DNA of 64,000 nt from Parasporobacterium sp. (GTDB lineage Bacteria; Bacillota; Clostridia; Lachnospirales; Lachnospiraceae). The DNA lies in NCBI GenBank assembly GCA_017510065.1, contig JAFWOB010000160.1:1-64000 (forward strand). The letters run 5' to 3'. The notes under the pieces are model-generated. The model was given only the letters and a program-made list of their open reading frames with translations, searched no databases and was not told the DNA's origin. Made by a program: the position numbers and the translations under genes. Shown in pieces: positions 24,142 to 32,907 of the stretch. The first letter of the stretch is position 1, and each line of letters starts with the position of its first letter.

Positions 24142-26130
24142 ATGACCAGGCAGAAAGGCAGTGTGACAATCTATCTGCTGCTGTCCCTTTTACTGACAAC
24201 GGGGCTGATATTTACCCTGACAGAATCTGCCAGGATCAGCTGTATCCAGGCCAGACTGCGCGGCGTCACCTTTATGGCGCTTGATTCCTGTTTCGCGGAA
24301 TTCTCCAGTGAAATTTTCGATGAATACGGGATCATGGCACTGTGGAAGAGCGAAGAGGAATTCACTGCCGATCTGAACGGATATATCAGGAATAATATGG
24401 ATTTTTCTGACCTTGGCCTTTACCGGGATGCGGATCTTTATCTGCTCAGGCACAATGCCAGCGCGATCGGGGAGATCGTCCATCTGACAGATGAAAACGG
24501 TAATGTGTTCCTGGATCAGATGACAGAGTATATGCAGTACTATGTTGTGGAGGAAGCGCTCAGCGCTCTGCTGTCCCAACTGCCATTGTTCGGTGAGGGA
24601 GAAAAGATAGCGGCTTTTGTGGAGAAGATTAATCAGTACAGGGATATCTTTGTCAAAGTGGCGAATACGATCTCTTCCATCCAGAAAACGTGCGACAACG
24701 CAAAGAGCGTCATAAACAACCCGAGAACGATCCTGGGCAATATGAGCCGCAGCATGAAACGGTATGAAGAGACCGGCAATATGATCTACATCGCCCAGTT
24801 CAATACCAATTTCTGGAATCTGGAGTCCGGGCGGGATGAATTGAGCGGGTATATGCAGACTATACAGACGGAAACAGAGAACTATTACGGATATGCGCAA
24901 AGTGCCGGCGCTGCCATCAACAGCCTCCGGGAAGAACTGGAAACGGACGGGGAGGCATATTCCGGAGAAACACTGGAAGCAATCCATCAGGAACTGGACC
25001 GTCTGGAGCTGAAAACAGCCGATACTGAGGAAGATTTTTACGGGATACGGGAAAATGCCGTTACAGCGGCTTTGTACCAGGGGGAATTGGAGGCACTGGA
25101 TCCCATTATCCGGGATATCGATCCGCAGGAAATGAGATACCATATCCTGGAATATCAGTCGGAAGTGAATTACTACGAATCCCTGTTCAGCGATTTTCAG
25201 GTGGATGGTCTGGGACTGAATGTCGAGGCAGAGCCTGTACAGCGGGAAGACCCCGGTTTTCTGGCAACGATAGGAGATATCTTTTCAAAAGGGCTTGTAA
25301 AAGCGATCGTCGGAAATGAAATATCCGATGCCAAAGTGGATACTACTTCTTTTCCGTCGAGAACTGTCAAAAGAAGCGGGACGGGAAGTTCGGATTCCTT
25401 ACTGTCCGCCACATACAAACAGCTTCTGCTGGGGGAATATGCCCTGAAACACTTTGGAAATTATCTTGATGAAAAAGAGGAAACGGCACTGAAGTATGAA
25501 GTGGAATACATGATCAGTGGAAAAGCCTCTGACAGGGATAATCTTCATGACGTGATCAGGAAGATCGTTTTGCTGAGGGCGGGCCTTAATATGGTCAGTA
25601 TGTTCAAGGATTCTGAAAAGATGGAAGAAGCATATGCACTGGCGCTGGCGATTATCGGGTTTACCGGGATCGAACCGCTGGTGGAGACGCTGAAAATGCT
25701 GATCATATCTGTCTGGTGTCTGGCGGAAAGCCTGTGCGATGCCAGGACAATCCTGTCAGGAGGCAAAGTCCCATTGATCAAAGAACCATATGAATGGACT
25801 GTCTCCGCGATCGGGCTTAAGAATTTCAGCAAAACGGTCCTTCCCTCTGCATCCGATGAGAGGGGAATGGATTATGCGGACTACCTGAGGGTCCTTCTGT
25901 TATCGGAACAGACTCCTACGGTCACGTATCGGGTCATGGATCTGATCCAGGCAAATACATGTCTCAGATACCAGCCGGATTTTCGGATGGCAGAGTGTAT
26001 CGATCGTATCAAGATGGAGGTGAACTATGATACCAGACAATTGTTCACGGCATTCAGATTTGCAGGAAAACTGCTGGGCGGGCAGCAGGGAGGGTATAGT
26101 TTCTCACTGACCCAGCAGTATTCTTACTGA
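24142..26130 (+). CDS. DUF5702-type Tad-locus protein
   Basis: A 662-residue protein. The N-terminus (MTRQKGSVTIYLLLSLLLTT) is a pilin-like leader plus helix as in TadE/TadG proteins; 'DSCFAEFSSEIFDEYGIMAL' is the hallmark of DUF5702. The long middle region is helical and rich in Glu/Asn (coiled-coil-like about residues 230-330), and a hydrophobic segment lies near 495-540 (ALAIIGFTGIEPLVETLKML). It is the counterpart of TadG in clostridial Tad loci; function unknown, probably a surface or pilus-associated protein. The ATG at 24142 follows AGGAGAG. Confidence 0.78.
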   Translation: MTRQKGSVTIYLLLSLLLTTGLIFTLTESARISCIQARLRGVTFMALDSCFAEFSSEIFDEYGIMALWKSEEEFTADLNGYIRNNMDFSDLGLYRDADLYLLRHNASAIGEIVHLTDENGNVFLDQMTEYMQYYVVEEALSALLSQLPLFGEGEKIAAFVEKINQYRDIFVKVANTISSIQKTCDNAKSVINNPRTILGNMSRSMKRYEETGNMIYIAQFNTNFWNLESGRDELSGYMQTIQTETENYYGYAQSAGAAINSLREELETDGEAYSGETLEAIHQELDRLELKTADTEEDFYGIRENAVTAALYQGELEALDPIIRDIDPQEMRYHILEYQSEVNYYESLFSDFQVDGLGLNVEAEPVQREDPGFLATIGDIFSKGLVKAIVGNEISDAKVDTTSFPSRTVKRSGTGSSDSLLSATYKQLLLGEYALKHFGNYLDEKEETALKYEVEYMISGKASDRDNLHDVIRKIVLLRAGLNMVSMFKDSEKMEEAYALALAIIGFTGIEPLVETLKMLIISVWCLAESLCDARTILSGGKVPLIKEPYEWTVSAIGLKNFSKTVLPSASDERGMDYADYLRVLLLSEQTPTVTYRVMDLIQANTCLRYQPDFRMAECIDRIKMEVNYDTRQLFTAFRFAGKLLGGQQGGYSFSLTQQYSY

Positions 26131-26131
26131 A

Positions 26132-26250
26132 CAGGATCAGGCAGGAAACAGGAAAACTAAACAGAAAACATGTTCCAGACACGAACGATGTTCCTGTCAT
26201 AAATATCTGCTGTGATTCCAGACGTAGTTTTCCTGAGCTGCCTGATCCTG
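26132..26250 (+). ncRNA. 119-nt structured intercistronic element in the Tad operon
   Basis: CAGGATCAGGCAG (26132-26144) pairs perfectly with CTGCCTGATCCTG (26238-26250); a second stem AGGAAAACTA (26150-26159) pairs perfectly with TAGTTTTCCT (26225-26234); inside, AACATGTTC (26167-26175) can pair with GAACGATGTT (26183-26192) with a bulge. The element fills the gap between the DUF5702 gene and the tadE-like gene, ending 17 bp before the next ribosome binding site. There is no T-run. It may separate transcript levels or bind a regulator. No known RNA family recognised. Confidence 0.6.
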
Positions 26251-26267
26251 CAGAAAAAGGAGAGGAT

Positions 26268-27116
26268 ATGCAAAATAGACGATGGCTCCGCCGGCAGGCA
26301 AGCCTTTCCCTGGAAGCAGCTTTCTCCCTGCCTTTCTTTCTTCTGTTTATGAGCGCAGCAGCCAGTTTTCTGGTGATCTTATTGCTGCAGGTCAATATCC
26401 AGGCAGCCATGGAAGAAACGGCACGGAATATTGGAAAGAAAGCATACCTGCTGGAGCAGGCGGACAACAAAGATGCTGCCCGGGAAGAAACAGCAGGCCT
26501 GATGGAAGCCGGAATCAATCCGGCAACAGTGAAGGCATTTCTTCTTTCTGTTCCGGGACTGTCTCAAAAAGTGAACCATTCCAGGATCATCGGGGGAGCG
26601 GGAGGGCTATATACCCATGAGACTTCCTATGACAGGGAAAGCGGAATCCTTGATATTGTGGTAAGTTTTGATTATTCCGTTCCATGGATCCCTCGTTTTT
26701 TCGGAACCTTACGGTTGGTACAGCGCATGAGAAGTCATGTGTGGGTTGGAGAGCCTCTGTCCCAAAATGCTTCAGGAGCAGAAGGTTCATCCTCAGGAAA
26801 GGTTTATGTCACTCCCACAGGGAGTGTGTACCATTTGTCGCCGGACTGTCATTATCTTGACCTTTCAATCCGTACGGTTTCTGATCAGCAGATCAAAACG
26901 GAGCGGAATGCGGATGGATCCAGATATACCTCATGCCCGGACTGCGGTGCGGCAGGATCCTCCGGGCAGGTCTATATAACCAATTATGGAACCTGCTACC
27001 ATACAAGTCTGGGATGCAGCGGTCTGAAAAGAACCGTGCTGGAAAAGGATGCAGCAGAGGTGGAAGGAATGAGGATCTGTACGAAATGCCGGGAAGGCAC
27101 GAAGCACAGTCATTAA
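26268..27116 (+). CDS. TadE-like protein with duplicated C-terminal Cys/His unit
   Basis: A 282-residue protein. The N-terminus (ASLSLEAAFSLPFFLLFMSA) is a TadE-type pseudopilin leader and helix. After an extracytoplasmic region the C-terminal third has two copies of one unit: VYVTPTGSVYHLSPDCHYL...CPDCG (from about residue 182) and VYITNYGTCYHTSLGCSGL...CTKC (from about 237). Each contributes 'YHxSxxCxxL' and a CxxC pair, a likely metal- or disulfide-stabilised fold outside the cell. Such a tail is not part of standard TadE. It is preceded by the 119-nt structured element. Confidence 0.8.
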   Translation: MQNRRWLRRQASLSLEAAFSLPFFLLFMSAAASFLVILLLQVNIQAAMEETARNIGKKAYLLEQADNKDAAREETAGLMEAGINPATVKAFLLSVPGLSQKVNHSRIIGGAGGLYTHETSYDRESGILDIVVSFDYSVPWIPRFFGTLRLVQRMRSHVWVGEPLSQNASGAEGSSSGKVYVTPTGSVYHLSPDCHYLDLSIRTVSDQQIKTERNADGSRYTSCPDCGAAGSSGQVYITNYGTCYHTSLGCSGLKRTVLEKDAAEVEGMRICTKCREGTKHSH

Positions 27117-27121
27117 TAAAG

Positions 27122-27550
27122 ATGGGAAAAATACAGGAAATCATCCTGCTGCTGATGCTCGCAATGACAGCACAGGAAGATATCAGAACAGGAAAGATCA
27201 GCATGGTTCCTCCTGCGGTCGGAGCAGCCCTATGCGTGGGGCTTCAGATTGCAGCCGGAGATTTCCGACCTGTCGATGCGGTATTCGGTGCAGGGGTGGG
27301 ACTTATGCTGCTTCTGATCGGTTATGCCAGCCGGCAGGCAGTCGGCTATGGAGACGGGCTGCTGTTCGCTGCCACCGGATGCTGTCTTGGCGGCACGGAT
27401 AATGTAGTACTGCTTCTGTGCTCACTTCTTATGTGTTCGGTATATTCCATGGTGATGCTGATCAGCCACCGGAAAAACAGAAATGACCGGATTGTCCTGG
27501 TTCCATTTGTTCTGGGAGGTTTTGTCCTTTTGACAGGGGTTTACTGGTAA
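27122..27550 (+). CDS. prepilin peptidase (TadV/CpaA type, A24 family)
   Basis: A 142-residue polytopic membrane aspartyl protease. The first catalytic Asp is in QEDIRTGKIS near the end of helix one, and the second is in the GYGDGLLFAATG motif (GxGD). The length fits the minimal TadV form, without the N-methyltransferase domain of PilD. It should cleave the Flp pilin and the pseudopilins of this operon. The ATG at 27122 begins 5 bp after the previous stop and has no good ribosome binding site, so coupling is probable. Confidence 0.9.
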   Translation: MGKIQEIILLLMLAMTAQEDIRTGKISMVPPAVGAALCVGLQIAAGDFRPVDAVFGAGVGLMLLLIGYASRQAVGYGDGLLFAATGCCLGGTDNVVLLLCSLLMCSVYSMVMLISHRKNRNDRIVLVPFVLGGFVLLTGVYW

Positions 27551-27627
27551 CATAAATTCATGATCAGGAAATTCGGAATATTCAGGAAAAGTGAAGACTG
27601 AAAATGAAAAGAGAAGGTGTTCCGGGG

Positions 27628-28107
27628 ATGGTAAGAAACTGGAAAAGACAGAGATTTTCAGGCAGTTTTACAATCGAAGCGGCAGTTGTGATACCTATGA
27701 CGATGCTTCTTCTGGTCACGATGATCTTTACCGCATTTTATGTACATAATGCAGCAACTATAGCGGCAGTATCTGATGCAGCACTTCTTGAGAATGCTTT
27801 ATATCTGGACGAAAACAGGAGCTCTTTCTGCTCGAATCTGGAAGGGATCCTCGGGCAGAGGCTGATCGGGGAGACACAGGTATCTGCATCAATAAGCGGA
27901 GGAGAAGACAAAAGAAGTGCGGAAGTTTCGGCTGTTTTCCGGATCCCGATCGCTATGATCGATGATCTGACACAGGAAAGGCTGGGAAGCCTTTCTTTCC
28001 GCAGCGATGTCTCCCATCTGGATGGAAGGAAAAAACTCCTTCTGTATAAAGCAATCTGTGACGGTGCAGAAAATCTGCTGGGGGCAGGCAGGAGGGAAAA
28101 AGGATGA
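27628..28107 (+). CDS. TadE/TadF-like pseudopilin
   Basis: A small protein with the N-terminal pattern GSFTIEAAVVIPMTMLLL, a prepilin-like leader with Glu at +5 after the Gly (G|SFTIE) and a hydrophobic helix. The rest is a polar, mainly beta/helix domain (SSFCSNLEGILGQRLIGETQ). I place the start at the ATG at 27628, which has AAGGTG eight bases upstream; an ATG at 27604 would add eight residues. Minor pseudopilins prime or cap pilus assembly. It overlaps the FHA gene by 4 bp. Confidence 0.8.
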   Translation: MVRNWKRQRFSGSFTIEAAVVIPMTMLLLVTMIFTAFYVHNAATIAAVSDAALLENALYLDENRSSFCSNLEGILGQRLIGETQVSASISGGEDKRSAEVSAVFRIPIAMIDDLTQERLGSLSFRSDVSHLDGRKKLLLYKAICDGAENLLGAGRREKG

Positions 28108-29516
28108 ATGCAGAGTACAGGAGGGATCCGGACGGGCACTATCTGGTCCTTGGAGAGTTTGAGCATACGCCGGAAGACAACTATTCCCTCAATATGGTCC
28201 TGAAAAATCGTATAGCGGGACTTCTGCCGGTGGAAAGAGAGGTCCTGAACGGACAGATCCGGCTTGTATACGATATTTCTTCGGGAATCTCCTTTGCAGA
28301 TCTGATGGACAAAACAGTTCTGACAGAGGAGGTCCTTCGCTGCATGATCACAGATCTGACCGTCTGTACATGCGGATTTCGGGAGTATCTGCTGGAAATC
28401 GGAAAACTGATGCTGCAGCCGGAATATATCTTTCTGGAACAAAGTACCGGTCGTTTTCGATTCTGCTTCAACCCTTATTATACAGGGAATTATCAAAATG
28501 ACGTCCGGTCACTGTTTGACAGGATCCTGGAGAAAATCGATTATGAGGATCCGGTATTTGTGAAGATGGTCTATGAAATGCATATTGCAGTACAAAAGGA
28601 CAACTTCCGGATCAGTGACCTGTCAGATACAATGTCCCGGATGGACAGCAGCGAGACGGTGTCTGTCCGGGAATTGTTTGAAAAGGATTCTGAAACGGAC
28701 AGGAAAGATGTGGAAGGATATCCTGCGGATCCTGAGAAAAACAAAACGGAAGATCCCCAACCTGTATCGGGAGCTGCTTCTGAAGATTTTCCGTCCGACA
28801 CTTTCGGGAAACTGCGGTATTATTTAAAAGGAAAAAGCATCCGGGAAGTGATTTCCGATATCGATAACGGCGTTTTCCTGCAGAAGATGAACCGTCCTTC
28901 CCGGCCGGCGCAGACAGCCGGACCATCAGACAGGGAAGATCCCCCCGTTAGGATACGTTCCAAGTCATTTTCCATGACGGAAGAAAAAACCTCCATGAAA
29001 ACGACAGAACATAAACCGGATGGAGATATGGAGAAACTTCTAACCAGGGTTCCCTGGACCAGCGAGTCAAACCGTGCAGCCGACAGGATCCGGACTTTTC
29101 AGGCGGATGAGATCAGCGGGCTTCTGGATCTTGATGAGGACAGGCTGTTTAAAGAATCTGTCAATTGTGAGAATGAACAGCACAGCAGGACTGTTTTGCT
29201 GGATCATGCCAAAGGACGCCGTCTTGTAGGAGTCGGCCGACAGGAAGGTACTGTGATCGAGATTACCCGGTATCCGTTTCTGATCGGAAAACTGGAGGAA
29301 GAAATGGACTGTATCATCGATCATCCGTCTGTCTCCAGAATGCATGCGCGTATCAGTGAAAACAAACACAGTGCGGCAGGAAGCTGTTATATCGAGGATT
29401 TTAACTCCACAAACGGAACCTATGTCAACGGAGTACGGATTGAACCCTATCGAAAGAGAACGGTAAATGTAGGAGATGTTATCCGGCTGGCAGATCAGGA
29501 ATTTGTACTGCGGTAA
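28104..29516 (+). CDS. DUF6382-FHA domain protein of the Tad locus
   Basis: A 470-residue cytoplasmic protein. The N-terminal 170 residues (YSLNMVLKNRI, GLLPVEREVLNG, YDISSGISF, CTCGFREYLLE) match DUF6382. A long charged, probably disordered linker follows. Residues from about 385 form an FHA domain: PFLIGKLEEEMD, HPSVSRMHARI and DFNSTNGTYVNG hold the Arg, Ser and Asn that bind phosphothreonine. No Ser/Thr kinase gene is in the window. The domain pair recurs at the end of clostridial Tad loci; it may link pilus assembly to kinase signalling (inference). Confidence 0.85.
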   Translation: MNAEYRRDPDGHYLVLGEFEHTPEDNYSLNMVLKNRIAGLLPVEREVLNGQIRLVYDISSGISFADLMDKTVLTEEVLRCMITDLTVCTCGFREYLLEIGKLMLQPEYIFLEQSTGRFRFCFNPYYTGNYQNDVRSLFDRILEKIDYEDPVFVKMVYEMHIAVQKDNFRISDLSDTMSRMDSSETVSVRELFEKDSETDRKDVEGYPADPEKNKTEDPQPVSGAASEDFPSDTFGKLRYYLKGKSIREVISDIDNGVFLQKMNRPSRPAQTAGPSDREDPPVRIRSKSFSMTEEKTSMKTTEHKPDGDMEKLLTRVPWTSESNRAADRIRTFQADEISGLLDLDEDRLFKESVNCENEQHSRTVLLDHAKGRRLVGVGRQEGTVIEITRYPFLIGKLEEEMDCIIDHPSVSRMHARISENKHSAAGSCYIEDFNSTNGTYVNGVRIEPYRKRTVNVGDVIRLADQEFVLR

Positions 29517-29616
29517 GTAAAAAACGGAAACAGACCGACTCAGAAAAGCCCAAATTATCCCGTGCATTTCCTGCGGGAATGCGATATGATAATGAATAGT
29601 CGAGAGCCTTAGGTAT

Positions 29617-30270
29617 ATGCGGGCGGAACAGGAAACGGGAGCGGTTGGAATGAGCAGTCTGAAGACAATGGTAAAAGAAAAGACATTTCCCTATGTGACG
29701 GCAGGTCTTATCCTGGTCAATGTAGTCTATTATTTTATCATTGCGCTGGGCGGGAGTACTGCCAGTCCGGCTTATATGGTTTCCATGGGAGCGGATTTCG
29801 CTCCCTATGTCTTTGAAAGACATGAATTCTGGAGACTGCTTACCTGCATGTTCATGCATTTTTCCATTCAGCATCTGGCGGGCAACATGGTCTATCTGGG
29901 GCTTTTGGGATGGAATTATGAAAAGATCGTAGGCCATCTGAAATTCTTTCTGATCTATATGCTGTCCGGCCTGGGCGGCAGCGTGGTATCCTGTGCCTAT
30001 CATCAGCTCTCCGGACAGTATACAGTATCTGCAGGGGCCAGCGGAGCGGTTTATGGGATCATCGCAATGGTGGTTTATCTTATGTATGTTGCAAAAAAAA
30101 GAACCGGATCGGCGATCCTGTTGTACCGGATCGCAATCATGCTGGCGTTCCTGTTCTATTCGAATTTTGTCAACGGAAGAGGCGTAGATATTGCAGCTCA
30201 CATCGGCGGACTGGTCTTCGGCGTGATCCTGAGCCTGATCTTCCTGCCTTACAAAACAAAGAAACACTGA
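29617..30270 (+). CDS. rhomboid-family intramembrane serine protease
   Basis: A 217-residue protein with six helices. Catalytic Ser is in GASGAVYG (S142) and catalytic His in AAHIGG (H195); the upstream HLAGN motif and the WRLLTCMFMH segment in the first loop complete the rhomboid pattern. It cleaves membrane proteins within the bilayer; its substrate is unknown. The ATG at 29617 is used here; an ATG at 29650 is possible and would remove 11 polar residues. It lies 100 bp after the Tad operon and is probably a separate unit. Confidence 0.9.
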   Translation: MRAEQETGAVGMSSLKTMVKEKTFPYVTAGLILVNVVYYFIIALGGSTASPAYMVSMGADFAPYVFERHEFWRLLTCMFMHFSIQHLAGNMVYLGLLGWNYEKIVGHLKFFLIYMLSGLGGSVVSCAYHQLSGQYTVSAGASGAVYGIIAMVVYLMYVAKKRTGSAILLYRIAIMLAFLFYSNFVNGRGVDIAAHIGGLVFGVILSLIFLPYKTKKH

Positions 30271-30309
30271 CCCTGAAAGGGCCTGTATATTGATAAAGGA
30301 GCATGAATT

Positions 30310-30726
30310 ATGAAAGATGACAACTGCATTTTCTGTAAACTGGCAAACGGGGATATCCCAACTTACACGCTATACGAAGACGATGACTTCAAAGTGATCT
30401 TTGATGCCGGTCCGGCAACGGAAGGACATGCCCTTATTCTTCCGAAGTCCCATGCGGCAGATATCTTTGAATTGGATGACGAACTGGTAGGTAAGGCATT
30501 TGTCCTGGCCAAAAAGCTGGCAGCCGTTCTGTCGGAAGTGTTTGAAGCAGACGGGATCAATATCCTGCAGAACAATCATCCGGCAGCAGGGCAGAGCGTA
30601 TTCCATTTCCATATCCATCTGATCCCGCGCCATGAAGGAGACAATGCCTTTAAAATGTGGATTCCGGGAGAACAGAATAAGGAACGGCTGGAAAAGGCGC
30701 TGGAGAAGATCAGGGAGCTTTGCTGA
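30310..30726 (+). CDS. HIT-family protein (Hint-like nucleotide hydrolase)
   Basis: A 138-residue protein with the histidine triad HFHIHLIPR (H99, H101, H103) and the zinc-site residues C6, C9 and H48 of the bacterial Hint/HinT branch (CIFCKLANGDIP at the N-terminus). Such enzymes hydrolyse AMP-linked compounds such as adenosine phosphoramidates in the cytoplasm. The start follows AAAGGAG. Confidence 0.93.
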   Translation: MKDDNCIFCKLANGDIPTYTLYEDDDFKVIFDAGPATEGHALILPKSHAADIFELDDELVGKAFVLAKKLAAVLSEVFEADGINILQNNHPAAGQSVFHFHIHLIPRHEGDNAFKMWIPGEQNKERLEKALEKIRELC

Positions 30727-30830
30727 CCTTGTTTCAGGATGTTTTTTCCCTCCCGGCATGGCGTTTCAACACGTGGTAAAAATGCATAAAAAAATCCCCG
30801 GAACTGTGGTCTAAATAGTGAAATGTTAGA

Positions 30831-30859
30831 TTGACGAAAAGGGAAATCGTTGTTATAGT
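30831..30859 (+). promoter_or_regulatory. promoter of xpt
   Basis: TTGACG (30831-30836), a 17-bp spacer and TATAGT (30854-30859) upstream of a leader of about 80 nt. The leader does not match the purine riboswitch consensus. Confidence 0.7.
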
Positions 30860-30899
30860 TTTCACATATTCTTCACAATTAGTTTTTCAGGAGGATCCT

Positions 30900-30919
30900 G
30901 GCAGGACTTGTTTCCTGCC
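30900..30919 (+). other. stem-loop in the xpt leader
   Basis: GGCAGGA (30900-30906) and TCCTGCC (30913-30919) form a perfect 7-bp stem with a 6-nt loop, 24 bp before the xpt start. The following GTGTTCTCTTT is too mixed for a clear terminator, but the position suggests control of xpt expression. Confidence 0.4.
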
Positions 30920-30943
30920 GTGTTCTCTTTAAGGTGATTGTTA

Positions 30944-31528
30944 ATGAAATCATTAGAAGAAAAGATCTTACAGGATGGCAAGGTTTTTCCGGGCGGAGTG
31001 CTGAAAGTGGGCTCCTTTCTGAACCATCAAATCGATGTCCCTTTCATGACCGAGATCGGGAAAGAATTCTACAGATTATTCAAAGACGAACAGATAACCA
31101 AGGTCCTGACCATCGAAACATCCGGGATCGCGATTGCCGTGGTCTGCGCCGAGCAGTTTCATGTTCCGGTCGTCTTTGCCAAGAAGCACCAGACAAAGAA
31201 TCTGACCAATGACTGCTATGTCGCCCATATTCATTCCTATACTCATGGGAATGATTACGAAGCAAGGGTTGAGAAACAGTTCCTTAATGAACATGACAAC
31301 GTGCTGGTGATCGACGATTTTCTGGCGAACGGAGCGGCCCTGGAAGGCCTGATGGAGATCATCCGGCAGTCCGGCGCACATCTGGCTGGCTGCGGGATTG
31401 CCATTGAAAAGGTTTTCCAGGAAGGCGGAAAGCGTATCCGGGAAAAGGGCGTCAGGGTGGAATCCCTGGCTATGATCTCGGAAATGACCGATGACGGAAA
31501 GATTACCTTTGTGGAACAGGACGCGTAA
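30944..31528 (+). CDS. xpt: xanthine phosphoribosyltransferase
   Basis: A 194-residue type I phosphoribosyltransferase converting xanthine and PRPP to XMP. GKVFPGGVLKVGSFLNHQID is the typical N-terminus, and the PRPP loop is VLVIDDFLANGAA; 'FAKKHQTKNL' is the family's flexible loop region. The start is the ATG at 30944 after AAGGTG; a TTG two codons earlier is less likely. It precedes a nucleoside-type ABC importer, consistent with purine salvage. Confidence 0.93.
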   Translation: MKSLEEKILQDGKVFPGGVLKVGSFLNHQIDVPFMTEIGKEFYRLFKDEQITKVLTIETSGIAIAVVCAEQFHVPVVFAKKHQTKNLTNDCYVAHIHSYTHGNDYEARVEKQFLNEHDNVLVIDDFLANGAALEGLMEIIRQSGAHLAGCGIAIEKVFQEGGKRIREKGVRVESLAMISEMTDDGKITFVEQDA

Positions 31529-31627
31529 GCATCTGATTGTAAGACGTATGACATATTACTTTTGTGCTGCACAGTCAACTCAGCGACTGATAAACAGTAT
31601 ATAGTAAACAAACGGAGGACAAAACCA

Positions 31628-32842
31628 ATGAAAACATTTAAGAAAATTGCCGTTATGATCATTGCCGCTGCAATGGTATTCGGCATGTTCACAGCTTTAG
31701 GAAACACTCAGACTAAGGCTGCTGATGGCATCGTTGCAGGTCTGATCTGCCTGCATGATGAAAACTCCACTTATGACCTGAACTTCATCAATGCTTTCAA
31801 GGAAGCATGTGAAGCAAGAGGACTGGTGGAAGGTGAGACTTATTACATCTCCACCAATATTCCTGAAGGCCAGGAATGCTATGAAGAAGCAATGAACATG
31901 GTTGACAGAGGCTGCAATGTTGTATTTGCAGACAGCTTCGGACATGAAGACTATATGATCGAAGCAGCAAAGGAAGCTCCTGAAGTTCATTTCTGCCATG
32001 CAACCGGCACAAAGGCTCATACAGAGAACCTTCCGAACTATCACAATGCATTTGCTTCCATCTATGAAGGACGTTTCATGGCTGGTATCGCTGCCGGCAT
32101 GAAGCTGAACGAGATGATCGCAGAAGGCAAGATCACGGAAGAAGAAGCTAAGATGGGTTATGTCGGAGCTTTCACCTATGCAGAAGTTATCTCCGGATAC
32201 ACCTCTTTCTTCCTTGGCGCAAGATCTGTCTGCCCGAGCGCTACCATGGAAGTAACCTTCACCGGTTCCTGGTATGATGAGACAAAGGAAAAAGAAGGCG
32301 CACAGATGCTGATCAACGATGGCTGCGTACTGATCTCTCAGCATGCAGACTCCATGGGTGCTCCGACTGCATGTGAAGCTGCAGGCGTTCCGGACGTTTC
32401 CTACAACGGCTCCACCATCGCTGCTGCTCCGAATACCTACATCATCTCCTCCAGAATCAACTGGGCTCCGTATTACACCTTCGTAATGGACAGCATCGAA
32501 GCCGGCTCAGAAATCCCGGCTGACTGGACAGGAACGATCGAGACCGAAAGCGTTCTCCTGACAGACCTGAATGATGCTGTTGCAGCAGAAGGCACAGCAG
32601 AAGCAATCGAAGAAGCAAAGGCAAAACTCCTTGCCGGCGAACTTCAGGTATTTGATGCTTCCACCTTCACAGTTGAAGGCGCTACACTTGAGACCTATAT
32701 GGCTGACGTTGACACTGATCCGGCCTATGAAGGCGATACAGAAGTTGTGATCGACGGTGCTTTCCTGGAATCCAATTTCCGTTCTGCCCCGTACTTCGAT
32801 CTTCAGATCGATGGCATCACACTGCTTGATACCGCATTCTAA
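31628..32842 (+). CDS. BMP-family ABC transporter substrate-binding protein
   Basis: A 404-residue exported protein of the BMP/PnrA (Med/BmpA) family, which binds purine nucleosides. AAD at the cleavage site follows a signal peptide (MKTFKKIAVMIIAAAMVFGM); unlike most Gram-positive members there is no lipobox Cys. Family features include NFINAFKEACEARG, DRGCNVVFADSFGHEDYM, NYHNAFASIYEGRFMAGIAA and YVGAFTYAEVISGYTSFFLG. GGAGG lies before the ATG at 31628. Its partner genes for ATPase and two permeases follow. Confidence 0.9.
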   Translation: MKTFKKIAVMIIAAAMVFGMFTALGNTQTKAADGIVAGLICLHDENSTYDLNFINAFKEACEARGLVEGETYYISTNIPEGQECYEEAMNMVDRGCNVVFADSFGHEDYMIEAAKEAPEVHFCHATGTKAHTENLPNYHNAFASIYEGRFMAGIAAGMKLNEMIAEGKITEEEAKMGYVGAFTYAEVISGYTSFFLGARSVCPSATMEVTFTGSWYDETKEKEGAQMLINDGCVLISQHADSMGAPTACEAAGVPDVSYNGSTIAAAPNTYIISSRINWAPYYTFVMDSIEAGSEIPADWTGTIETESVLLTDLNDAVAAEGTAEAIEEAKAKLLAGELQVFDASTFTVEGATLETYMADVDTDPAYEGDTEVVIDGAFLESNFRSAPYFDLQIDGITLLDTAF

Positions 32843-32860
32843 TTAACAAAAATGTGAACA

Positions 32861-32897
32861 GGGAGGCTTTCCATGAAAGCCTCCCTAATCTTGTTTT
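32861..32897 (+). terminator. terminator-like hairpin after the binding-protein gene
   Basis: GGGAGGCTTTC (32861-32871), loop CAT, GAAAGCCTCCC (32875-32885): a perfect 11-bp stem, followed after TAATC by a TTGTTTTT run. It probably limits read-through from the binding-protein gene into the ATPase gene. Confidence 0.75.
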
Positions 32898-32907
32898 TAC
32901 GGTCTTG

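Noticed and set aside
30860-30943. Purine riboswitch expected before xpt
   Set aside because: The leader lacks the conserved P1-P3 loop sequences of the purine aptamer; only a 7-bp hairpin is seen.
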